Shown here in pieces: positions 40,661 to 48,087 of a stretch of DNA of 64,000 nt. Numbering within the stretch: the stretch's first letter is position 1; every line of letters begins with the position of its first letter. The stretch comes from Diacronema lutheri (lineage: Eukaryota; Haptophyta; Pavlovophyceae; Pavlovales; Pavlovaceae), in NCBI GenBank assembly GCA_019448385.1, contig JAGTXO010000001.1, positions 868,001-932,000 on the forward strand, read 5' to 3'. Below the pieces are notes generated by a model. The model was not told the origin of the DNA. It made no database searches and saw only the letters and a program-made list of their open reading frames with translations. The position numbers and the translations under genes were made by a program.

Positions 40661-40680
40661 GTATTTGAAAAATACTAACG
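40661..40680 (-). promoter_or_regulatory. AT-rich core promoter-like element upstream of dynein
   Basis: Read on the minus strand this is CGTTAGTATTTTTCAAATAC. Its first 12 bases, CGTTAGTATTTT, recur exactly 38 bp before the DPH5 start codon. It lies 36-55 bp before the dynein ATG in otherwise very GC-rich DNA. The 250 bp between this gene and the SYS1 stop otherwise show nothing I can name. Confidence 0.5.
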
Positions 40681-40878
40681 GCGCTTACGTCAGGACCCCG
40701 CCGGCGGCCGGCGGGGTCGTGGGAGACTGGGAACTGAGCGATTTTGTTGCTCAGTGGCTTTGACGCGCGATCTACAGCGACTGCCGGCAGTCGGGAGCTG
40801 CGCCGTGCGCACCGCGAGAACACAGGTTGAGACGATTCAAGCGGCCGGAAGACGAAGGATGTAGAAGCGGCGGCCGCT

Positions 40879-41524
40879 TCAATTGTCGAGCTCAATCTCT
40901 TTCATGTCGCGCAAGTAGTAGCAACTCAACTCGCCGCCGGTGCTCATGATAAGCCCGCTCGGGAGGAAGACGACCCACCACACCCAGTTCACAGGAAAGG
41001 CGAGCGTCACAAGGCACGTGAGCATCCAGTGGATGAACGTGATGGTCGCGGCAAAGTCCCAGCTCTGCTTAGTGACGGCTACGACGTAGAAGATGAGGAT
41101 CGGACCGCAGACGAGGAACGTGACGAGGAGCGCCACGAATGGGACTGCGGCAGCAGGGCAGAGCGCGGGGACGTGCGCGCGCGCGGCGCGGTGAGGCGCG
41201 ACATCGATGCGTGAGCTTCGCGGCGGCGCGCGCGCGACGTGCGCTCGCGGCTCTGGAGCACTCGGTCGACGATCGATGCATGGGGCGCGAGCGGTGGGCG
41301 GTGAGAGCGGCGACCCGCCGCGCACCAAGTTCGGCAGGGCTTCCGGCCGGCGTGAAGTTGACCCAGTTGAACGGCGTCGTGAAGACGCTGCCTGGCGTGA
41401 TCGGCTGCTGCGCACCCGCGAGCGCGATGATGCTCACGACGAAGAAGCAGATGTAGAAGGCTGGAACGAAGAAGAGCAGCCGCCTCGCGATGGAAAGCGT
41501 CTCAAAGTCGCTCTTCTTCGCCAT
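40879..41524 (-). CDS. SYS1: SYS1-like Golgi membrane protein, one intron
   Basis: Exons 41524-41326 and 41144-40879 give 154 residues with four membrane segments: FVPAFYICFFVVSIIALAG, FVALLVTFLVCGPILIFYVV, ATITFIHWMLTCLVTLAF and WVWWVVFLPSGLIMSTGGE. The C-terminus WWVVFLPSGLIMSTGGELSC followed by LRDMKEIEL matches the WW...GEYLC...ELKEIPL end of SYS1. Length is close to human SYS1 (156). SYS1 recruits ARFRP1 to the trans-Golgi and so golgin GRIPs. Intron GTGCGC...CCGCAG, 181 bp. TMEM244-like proteins share the family, so orthology is likely rather than proven. Divergent from RPB12, starts 127 bp apart. Confidence 0.8.
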
Positions 41525-41651
41525 CCCGGCGCGGCCCCGTCGGACGGGCACTCCACAGAGTTCAGCGCCGTTGCAACTGCACGGGACAAAAGAAAGAAAA
41601 ATTCCCCGAGGCAGAGCCCGACGTCCATCGTGCCGCGGGGCAACACGAGCA

Positions 41652-42016
41652 ATGCAGTACCTGTGCGGCGGTGAGACCAGCGTTCGCGCCGCGCGCATCG
41701 GCGAAGGCGACGGGTGCGCCGACGCCGTGCGTGCCCGCCCACGCGACGTCTCCCGCCTCCGCCACAAACCTCGTTCGCCTGCCCGTCGCAGAGTGCGGCG
41801 TGGTGAACGACATCCAGCCCAACCACCCGATCCGCTGCAGGATGTGCGGGTATCGCATCCTCTACAAGCTGCGCACCAGGCGCTGTGAGCGCGCGTGCAA
41901 ACAAGCGCGCGCACGCTGCCGGCCGGCCGCCGCGCGCACTGACGTTGTCGGCCTCTGGCGCCGCGCGCCGCGCCACGCTGACGCGCTGCGCAGTGATCCA
42001 GTTCGAGGCGAGGTGA
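41652..42016 (+). CDS. RPB12: RNA polymerase subunit RPB12 (RPABC4/RpoK), three tiny exons
   Basis: Exons 41652-41670 (19 bp), 41792-41884 (93 bp) and 41994-42016 (23 bp) join to a 44-residue protein with the zinc-binding cysteines Cys5, Cys8, Cys22 and Cys25 (YLCGECG, IRCRMCGYRILYK) and the invariant end RTRRLIQFEAR. RPB12 is shared by RNA polymerases I, II and III and binds the RPB2/RPB3 interface. Introns are GTGAGA...CGCAG (121 bp) and GTGAGC...GCGCAG (109 bp). Both splices reconstruct conserved residues, so the model is firm although no single frame shows it. The start is the only ATG near; a few residues could be added by an unseen upstream exon, but archaeal RpoK is equally short. Convergent with REV1. 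Confidence 0.9.
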
Positions 42017-42144
42017 TTTTGCGTGGCTCTCATCCCGCTCCGTGGCTTGTGCGCAGAGCTCGGCGCGCACGTCGGCGCATTTGTCTGCGCCGCGTGCGTG
42101 AGCGTCAGTGAGAGAGAGGCTCACGCCCGCCAACACCATTTATA

Positions 42145-42162
42145 GGGCGCCTGCGGGCGCCC
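42145..42162 (+). terminator. GC hairpin downstream of RPB12
   Basis: GGGCGCC (42145-42151) pairs with GGCGCCC (42156-42162) across a 4-base loop, just after CATTTATA, about 130 bp past the RPB12 stop. The 42017-42357 gap otherwise holds further GC inverted repeats (CAGGGG...CCCCTG near 42226-42243) and no gene. A role in 3'-end formation is speculative. Confidence 0.3.
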
Positions 42163-42357
42163 CACACATGATCGTAACCCTGGCCTCAGCGGCTCGCGTG
42201 CGCGTGCATGCTTCGCCAGAAGGTGCAGGGGCCCCACCCCCTGGGGCCGACGCCGCTGTCTGCGCGGGCCGCGCCAAGAGGACAGAGCAACCCCGGCCGC
42301 GCGGCCGGGTGCCCGGTCGCGAGAACTTCATGTGAGATACCTAGCGCGACGCCGACG

Positions 42358-45300
42358 TCAAGCGATGGTTGGGCGACGAACCATCGCTTGCGAACCATCG
42401 CTTGCGCGGCCTGCTGCTGGAGGCCCAAAGTTTGCCTCCAACATGAGCGGCGAACCATCGCTTGCGCGGCCTGCTGCTGGAGGCCCAAAGTTTGCCGCCA
42501 ACATGAGCGGCGAACCATCGCTTGCGCTGCGCGCTGCCAGCGCTTGACGGGCCTGGCGCGCTACGGCGAGCTGTGCACCGCCAAGCCGTGCGCCCACGGC
42601 ATCGTCCACCTCGCACAGCCAGCCGAGCAAAGTGGCGCGCCATGGCTCGTGCGGCCCCAGCACGCGCACGCAGCGGCGCACGAGGCCTTCCAAACCCTCG
42701 AGGTCCGATGCGCGAGCGAGCGCGCGCGCTGCACCGCCCATCATTTCGGCAACGCCGAGCAAGACGTGCTCGCTCGGGGCGCGCAGCGTGTTCGAGCGCC
42801 AGTCGACGCCCCGCGTGCCCAGCGCACGCAGCTCGCGAGCGAGCTCGTCGGCGAGGCGCGAGCCGTCGGGCACACTTAAGGCGAAGGGCAATGCGTGCGT
42901 GCGCCCGGGCTCGTCGCGGTGCGGCGCGCGCCAACCCTCCGGCTCCGCGCCAAAGGCGCGCGCACCATCGGGCTCAGCGCACACGTCAGCCGGCGGGTGC
43001 ATCGGCGCGCCTGCATCGGGCTCGGCGCGCGCGCCGCCCGGTTCGGCGCCCGTGCGCGCCACGCACCCTGTCCCATCGCCCGGCGTCCGCTGAGTGCCGT
43101 CGAGGAGCCATTCGATCGCTGCACGCGCGCGCTCCGATGGGTCTGGCACGGCGGGCGTGGCGGCGAGCGCGTCGCGCACGCGCGCGCCGTCAAAGCCCAT
43201 CTCAAGCTCGAGCCCGAGCCTTGCGAGCGTGCTCGCCTCGTCGTTGTCGCGCAAGGCGAAAGGCGAGTCGTCAGAGGGGAGGGCGGCGGACTGGTCGGCA
43301 GCTGCATGTGCTGCGGCGTGCGCGGCCGGCGCAGGCAAGGCGGCGCCGTGCGGTGCGGTGGACGCGCGGGGCGAACACGCGTCGGCTGGCGCGCCGGGCT
43401 GACTGCGCGTGCGCGCGAGCGGCTCGTCACGCGCGCGCCCACCCGACTCTCGTGGCTGCACGGCGGTGGCGGCGGCATTGTGTTCGGGCAGTACCAGCCA
43501 GCGGGGCAGCGCGTCGCCTTGACGCGTGTAGCCGTGCGTAATGAGCTGCTGCCAGCGCGGCTCAAGCTGCGCGAAGACTGCGCGGTCAAGCTGCTCGACC
43601 GGCGGCAGTTGCGCAGGCGCAAAGTCCGGGGGCAGTTGCGCAGGCGCAACGTCCGGGGGCAGGTGCGCAGGCGCAAAGTCCGGCGGCAGGTGCGCAGGCG
43701 CAACGTCCGGCGGCAGGTGCGCAGGCGCAAAGTCCGGGGGCAGGTGCGCAGGCGCAAAGTCCGGCGGCAGTTGCGCAGGCGCAACGTCCGTATGGCCTCC
43801 AGTCAACTCGACGCTGCCTGCACACATCTCGGCCGCAGGCTGCGCGCAGGCGTGGTCCGGCTCCGCGCGCCGCGCGCCTGCGCCGCACGCCGCCGCGCAC
43901 GTCGCCGCCCCCGACGCTGTGCCGCCAGCCGCCGCAGGCCATGCGCCCGCGGCGATGGTAGGCTGCATAGGGTCGCGTGTGCCGGCGAGTGTGTACGCGA
44001 CGGGATCGAGCGGCCGACGCGCGCGCGCCGAATCGACGAGCCAGGCGGGCGTGACGACGTGCACGCGTCGTCCTCTCGCGCCATGCGTGAGCGCGTCACG
44101 CAGCTTGCCGCCCATCCGCACCGCGCGCGTCACGATGTGCGTGAGTGGTCGGCCTGCGCGCCCAAAGTTGCCCGCGGGCACCCACGTGCCGCCATGCCGG
44201 CAGAGCAGCGCGCGCAGCTCGTCGGCGGCGGGGTCGGTGTGCCCGTCGACCCACAGCACCACGCCCTCCAAGAAGCGCTCCGCGTCCGCGGGCACAGAGC
44301 CCGCCGCCTCGTTGAGTTCGGCGAACTGTCGCGCCCGTTTTTCGCGCCAAAAATCCGAAGGGTGTTCCCAGCCGCCGCCTCCGCCGCCAAATTTGGCAAC
44401 GTCAAACGGCCGCTGCGGCGGCGAGGATGGCGGATCATCGGCAATACGCTCGGCGTTGTCGTCGCCCTCTGACGCGCCGCGCGCGCAGGGCGCCACGCCC
44501 AGCGCGCGCTTGGCGCCGCGCTGCTCGTGCGCGCGCACCCGCGCGCCGCCCTCGCGCGCCGCGCCTCGCTCGCCGTCGCCCGGCGACGCTCGCGTCGCGA
44601 GCTCGTCGCGCGGCCTGGCCCATAGCCGGGCGAGTGGGCCGGCGCGCCGTGCATCTGCGCTCGACCCCGCGCCGGCGCGCTGGGCGCTCGACGGGTGCGC
44701 GTCTGCTGCGCCGGGCACGCCGTGTGCGCCGCCGAGCGCGCCGCCGTGTGCGCCGCCGAGCGCGCCGCCGTGTGTGCGCGCGCGCTCGCGCTCGGGCGTC
44801 CGCTCAGCGGGCGGCGCATGTCCGGCATGTCCGGCATGTCCGGCATGTCCGGCATGTCCGGCATGTCCGGCATGTCCGGCGAAGGCGAGCGCGCCGAGCT
44901 GCACGCCGAGTCCACGCACGTTGCTGGGGAGCACAGCGAGCGCGTGCACCAGCCCGACCGCGCACTCGCGCAGCTGGCGCGCGGTGGTGATGGGCTCTCG
45001 CACCGTCGCCGCGCGCGAGCGCATGTAACAGTCACCATGCCCTATATGGCCCTTCTCGCCCCATCTGCGCAGCTCCTCCGGTTTGGCCTCCCACACGCGC
45101 ACGCTCACGTGCCGCCCACTCGCACCGTGTGCGTTCGCCTTGGCCATCACCGCGTCCGCCAGCTGGTGCACAAACGCCTCGACGCCATTGGCGTCAGCGA
45201 ATCGCACCCCCCACGATGCCTGCGCGCCAAATGATTTGCGACCGCCGCCCGCGCCGCCGTCGGCCGCGCCGCCCGCGGCGGGCCACGCGCGCGGGTCGTC

Positions 45301-46299
45301 GCCGCGCGCGAGCGCGCCAAAGTGCGCCGCGCGCTTCGCGCCGATCGCCCGGCCCAGCGCGCCGTCCGCGCCCGGGCGCGCGGCCTCGGCGAGCTGGGCG
45401 CACGTCGAGATGTCGAGGCTCTCGAGCCGCGCGGCGAGCTCGCGCCCGATACCCGGCAGCTCGCGCACGCTGAGCGGCGCAAGGAGCGACGCGCCGTCCG
45501 CGTCGAGAAGCGAGCAGCACCCGTCCGGCTTGGCGCGCGCCGTCGCGAGCCGCGCGAGCGCGCGGTTGGACGCAATCCCAACCGATGCGGCGCAGCCCGT
45601 CGCACGCAAAATCCGCGCGCGTAGCCGCTCGGCGAGCGAGACGACGTCGCACGCGCGCGGCGGCGGCGAGCCGGTGACTGGCCGCGGCGCGACGGCGACG
45701 GGCAGCACGAGCTCGGTCACGTCGCAGTACGCCTCGTCGCAGCTGACGGGTGCGACGTGCGGCGTGAGCTCAAAAAGGGCGCCGTACAGTTGCGCGCCAG
45801 CGCTCACGTACCGCTCGAACTCGTACGGCACAACGATGAGACGCGGGCAGAGCGCGCGCGCCTCGCGGCACCACATCCCCGCGCGCACCCCCCGCGCGCG
45901 CGCGAGGTAGTTCGCGCTCGAGATCTCGCCGCCGCCCGTGCGCGCGCTCCCGCGACCCGACGCCCACGAGACGGCGAGCGGCACGCCCTCGAGCGCGGGG
46001 CGGCCCGCGACGGCGACCGATGCGAAGAAGCAGTCCATGTCAACGTGGAAGACAACGCGCGCGCAGCCCGGCTGCGGCGGCGGCCGCGGCGGGGCCGGCT
46101 CGCGCCCGCCGAAGAGCTCGTCGAACCGCTCGCGCCACGCGCCGATCCAGTGGAGGCGCGAGTTTGCGTGGAAGGCGGCAAGGAAGTCGGGGTCGTCCTT
46201 GCTCGTGCGCAGCTTCTGCGCGAGCGGCGCCGACGCGCGCACCAGCTCGGCCGCCACCGCCTCCGCCCGGCGGAAGCGCGCCTCCTCCTCGTCCTCCAT
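42358..46299 (-). CDS. REV1: REV1-like Y-family DNA polymerase with permuted domains (polymerase - BRCT - UBM-like - UBA - CTD)
   Basis: 1313 residues from ATG 46299 (MEDEEEARF); a longer start at 46407 would end 6 bp from the divergent EXS gene. REV1 is identified by NSRLHWIGAWRERF (46-59), the catalytic HVDMDCFFASV (Asp87) and SCDEAYCDV (Asp188, Glu189), and LPGIGRELAARL. The BRCT domain (LEGVVLWVDGHTDPAADELR, LTHIVTRAV, VVTPAWLVDSARARRPLDP) lies at about 670-765, after the polymerase, whereas REV1 normally has it at the N-terminus. A UBM-like LDRAVFAQLEPRWQQL (about 900), a UBA (LELEMGFDGARVRDAL, about 1020-1065) and a REV1-CTD-like helix (DLEGLEGLVRRCVRVLG, about 1200) follow. It should insert dCMP opposite lesions and scaffold translesion synthesis. 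Several tandem repeat tracts interrupt it. Confidence 0.88.
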   Translation of the reverse strand: MEDEEEARFRRAEAVAAELVRASAPLAQKLRTSKDDPDFLAAFHANSRLHWIGAWRERFDELFGGREPAPPRPPPQPGCARVVFHVDMDCFFASVAVAGRPALEGVPLAVSWASGRGSARTGGGEISSANYLARARGVRAGMWCREARALCPRLIVVPYEFERYVSAGAQLYGALFELTPHVAPVSCDEAYCDVTELVLPVAVAPRPVTGSPPPRACDVVSLAERLRARILRATGCAASVGIASNRALARLATARAKPDGCCSLLDADGASLLAPLSVRELPGIGRELAARLESLDISTCAQLAEAARPGADGALGRAIGAKRAAHFGALARGDDPRAWPAAGGAADGGAGGGRKSFGAQASWGVRFADANGVEAFVHQLADAVMAKANAHGASGRHVSVRVWEAKPEELRRWGEKGHIGHGDCYMRSRAATVREPITTARQLRECAVGLVHALAVLPSNVRGLGVQLGALAFAGHAGHAGHAGHAGHAGHAGHAPPAERTPERERARTHGGALGGAHGGALGGAHGVPGAADAHPSSAQRAGAGSSADARRAGPLARLWARPRDELATRASPGDGERGAAREGGARVRAHEQRGAKRALGVAPCARGASEGDDNAERIADDPPSSPPQRPFDVAKFGGGGGGWEHPSDFWREKRARQFAELNEAAGSVPADAERFLEGVVLWVDGHTDPAADELRALLCRHGGTWVPAGNFGRAGRPLTHIVTRAVRMGGKLRDALTHGARGRRVHVVTPAWLVDSARARRPLDPVAYTLAGTRDPMQPTIAAGAWPAAAGGTASGAATCAAACGAGARRAEPDHACAQPAAEMCAGSVELTGGHTDVAPAQLPPDFAPAHLPPDFAPAHLPPDVAPAHLPPDFAPAHLPPDVAPAQLPPDFAPAQLPPVEQLDRAVFAQLEPRWQQLITHGYTRQGDALPRWLVLPEHNAAATAVQPRESGGRARDEPLARTRSQPGAPADACSPRASTAPHGAALPAPAAHAAAHAAADQSAALPSDDSPFALRDNDEASTLARLGLELEMGFDGARVRDALAATPAVPDPSERARAAIEWLLDGTQRTPGDGTGCVARTGAEPGGARAEPDAGAPMHPPADVCAEPDGARAFGAEPEGWRAPHRDEPGRTHALPFALSVPDGSRLADELARELRALGTRGVDWRSNTLRAPSEHVLLGVAEMMGGAARALARASDLEGLEGLVRRCVRVLGPHEPWRATLLGWLCEVDDAVGARLGGAQLAVARQARQALAARSASDGSPLMLAANFGPPAAGRASDGSPLMLEANFGPPAAGRASDGSQAMVRRPTIA
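42360..42389. repeat. Perfect 11-bp stem-loop at the REV1 3' end
   Basis: AAGCGATGGTT (42360-42370) and AACCATCGCTT (42379-42389) are exact reverse complements with an 8-base loop, spanning the REV1 stop region. It appears to be made by an inverted partial copy of the adjacent 60-bp repeat, which contains AACCATCGCTT. Confidence 0.7.
42391..42527 (-). repeat. 60-bp tandem repeat coding the REV1 C-terminus
   Basis: Two full copies (42391-42450, 42451-42510), differing at one base, and a partial third (42511-42527) encode ASDGSPLMLxANFGPPAAGR units of 20 residues at the end of REV1. The near identity implies recent amplification. Confidence 0.9.
43606..43794 (-). repeat. 27-bp tandem repeat, seven copies, in REV1
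   Basis: Seven in-frame units start at 43606 and every 27 bases after. Each encodes D(V/F)APA(Q/H)LPP, giving a Pro-rich linker at about residues 835-898 between the BRCT and the UBM-like motif. Copies differ at two or three positions in alternating patterns. Confidence 0.9.
44817..44880 (-). repeat. 9-bp tandem repeat coding (GHA)n in REV1
   Basis: Seven near-perfect copies of a 9-bp unit (TCCGGCATG on the plus strand) encode GHAGHAGHA... at about residues 473-495, between the polymerase and BRCT domains. A diverged 24-bp GALGGAHG repeat lies next to it (about 44720-44775). Confidence 0.9.
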
Positions 46300-46413
46300 C
46301 CTTCCTGCCGGGTCCCCTCTTGTTCCGGCCGTTCGGCTCGGGCGAGCGGCGCGCGCCCGGACGCCACGCTCGCCTACGGGGCGGGCGGAGGAGGGCTGGT
46401 CACGCATCGCGTG

Positions 46414-48015
46414 ATGGGCGCCGGCGGCACGGGCAGCAGTGTCTCGCGCAGGTCATCGCTCAGCCCCTTGACGTCGGCGTCGTGGGTCACGTCCAAAGCG
46501 GGCGGGCGGTACGAGATGCTGTGGCACATGATGCGGCAAGCGTCGCCGCTCGGCACGCGCGAGCTCGTGCTGTTCGCGCTATTGGTCAAGGCGTACGCGC
46601 TCGTGTATACGTTCAGCCGCGTGCACCACTACACGCTGTGGAAGTTCTTTGCCAAGCTGCTCTGGAAGAACGCCGCGACGCGCCCGCCGGTGCTGATCGT
46701 GCTCATCCTGCTCGGCTGGAGCTGGGTCGTGCGCACGTGCACGGCCGCGGGGATGGAGCTAGAGCTCGTGTTGGGCGGCCCGACCAAGCCCTCGTCGATG
46801 GCGGTCAGTTGCGCGCTCGTGCTCACCAACATCTTCCTCTCCGTCCACCTTGTCCACCTGCTCGCGAGCGAGGTGCCCGGGCTCACTTGGCGGCCGTGGC
46901 TCACGACCAACGTGCTGCTGCACGCGGTCCTCGCGCTCGTGATCGCCGCGCCGCACAAGTGGCTGCACGCCGACGCGCGCACCTCGCTGCTCAGGGCCGC
47001 GTGGGATTCGCTCATCGCGCCGTTTGCGCCCGTCAGCTTCTGGCACGTGATCGTCGCCGACTACGCCACGTCGCTCGCGAAGGCCTTCGCTGACGTGCAG
47101 CTGCTGTTCTGCGAGGCGCACGCGATCGCCAGCCTGCCCGAGCAGCCCGGCGCGCCATACACGCGCACGACGGTGCTGTGGGAGCAGATGCACCCGGCGT
47201 GCGTCGACTCGCCGTTCAACCCGGCCCTGCTCGCGCTCCCATTCTGGGTGCGTCTCTGCCAATGCCTCCACGTCTACGCGCACACCAAGGAGCAGAAGAA
47301 CCTGTGGTCTGCGCCGCGGCGTGGCGAAGCCGCACGCCGCCCAGCCGCGCGCGCTGAATGCGCTCGCATCTCATCTCGGACCCACCCCCCCTGCCCACCT
47401 TGCCTTGCCCCCCCCCCCCCCCCCCCTTTGCGTAGGAACGCGCTCAAGTATTCGACGGCGTTCCCGCTCATCTACCTCGGCTGGCACCGGCGCGTGTACC
47501 CGTCGCCGTTCGCCTCGCGCCTCTTCGTCCTCGCGGCGGTGCTCAACTCGAGCTACACGTTTGTGTGGGACGTGCTGATGGACTGGGGCATGCTGCGCTG
47601 GGACAAGGAGCGCAGCTGCTGGAGCCTCACAATGCGCGAGCAGACAATTATCTCGGCGCGAAAGGCAACGTACGCACTGCTCGCGGCCTTCAACCTGTCG
47701 CTCCGCTTCCTCTGGGCGATGGCCGTCTTCGGCGCCGTGCCGACGCGAGGGCACGGCATGTTCTTCTTTGAGGCGATGGAGATTGCGCGCCGCACCGTCT
47801 GGGCCGCCTTCCGCATCGAGTGGGAATACGTCGCAAAGGTGCTGCCAAAGGCAAGCGCGACGTACGCCGCGGTCGATAAGGACTCGATCGACGGCGAGGA
47901 CGCGAGCCTACTCCCCGTGCACGACGTGGAGCGCGCGCTCGACCGCGGCCCTAAAGGCGCAGCCACCGCGGGCGCGCGCGCCCTCAGGCCCCTCGGCACC
48001 GATGTCGACCTCTGA
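46414..48015 (+). CDS. EXS-domain membrane transporter (XPR1/ERD1/SYG1 family) without SPX domain, one intron
   Basis: Exons 46414-47306 and 47436-48015 give 490 residues. The EXS signature is clear: FNPALLALPFWVRLCQCLHVY, HTKEQKNLW|NALKYSTAFPLIYLGW, SSYTFVWDVLMDWGML and RRTVWAAFRIEWEY. Several membrane segments precede it (LFALLVKAYALVYTF, VLIVLILLGWSWVV, ALVLTNIFLSVHLVHLL). The XPR1 branch exports phosphate; forms lacking SPX, like yeast Erd1, work at the Golgi in phosphate recycling and glycosyltransferase retention. The intron has donor GTCTGC and acceptor GCGTAG (129 bp) with a poly-C tract; it is a multiple of three without stops, so retention would still be read through. Divergent from REV1, starts 114 bp apart. 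Confidence 0.9.
   Translation: MGAGGTGSSVSRRSSLSPLTSASWVTSKAGGRYEMLWHMMRQASPLGTRELVLFALLVKAYALVYTFSRVHHYTLWKFFAKLLWKNAATRPPVLIVLILLGWSWVVRTCTAAGMELELVLGGPTKPSSMAVSCALVLTNIFLSVHLVHLLASEVPGLTWRPWLTTNVLLHAVLALVIAAPHKWLHADARTSLLRAAWDSLIAPFAPVSFWHVIVADYATSLAKAFADVQLLFCEAHAIASLPEQPGAPYTRTTVLWEQMHPACVDSPFNPALLALPFWVRLCQCLHVYAHTKEQKNLWSAPRRGEAARRPAARAECARISSRTHPPCPPCLAPPPPPPLRRNALKYSTAFPLIYLGWHRRVYPSPFASRLFVLAAVLNSSYTFVWDVLMDWGMLRWDKERSCWSLTMREQTIISARKATYALLAAFNLSLRFLWAMAVFGAVPTRGHGMFFFEAMEIARRTVWAAFRIEWEYVAKVLPKASATYAAVDKDSIDGEDASLLPVHDVERALDRGPKGAATAGARALRPLGTDVDL
47408..47426 (+). repeat. Poly-C tract in the EXS-gene intron
   Basis: About 19 consecutive C residues followed by TTTG, ending nine bases before the 3' splice site. 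It serves as the polypyrimidine tract; homopolymer length may be unreliable. Confidence 0.8.
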
Positions 48016-48087
48016 CTGACTCAGTTCGACCGAGCCAATGACGCGTTCATCCTCTGGCCCGCTCAAACTGAGCGAGGCTCGTCCCTC

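Noticed and set aside
44817-44880. Short regularly spaced repeats as a possible CRISPR array
   Set aside because: No spacers: a continuous 9-bp coding minisatellite in REV1.
45757-46413. Upstream extension of the EXS frame
   Set aside because: Antisense to the REV1 polymerase domain.
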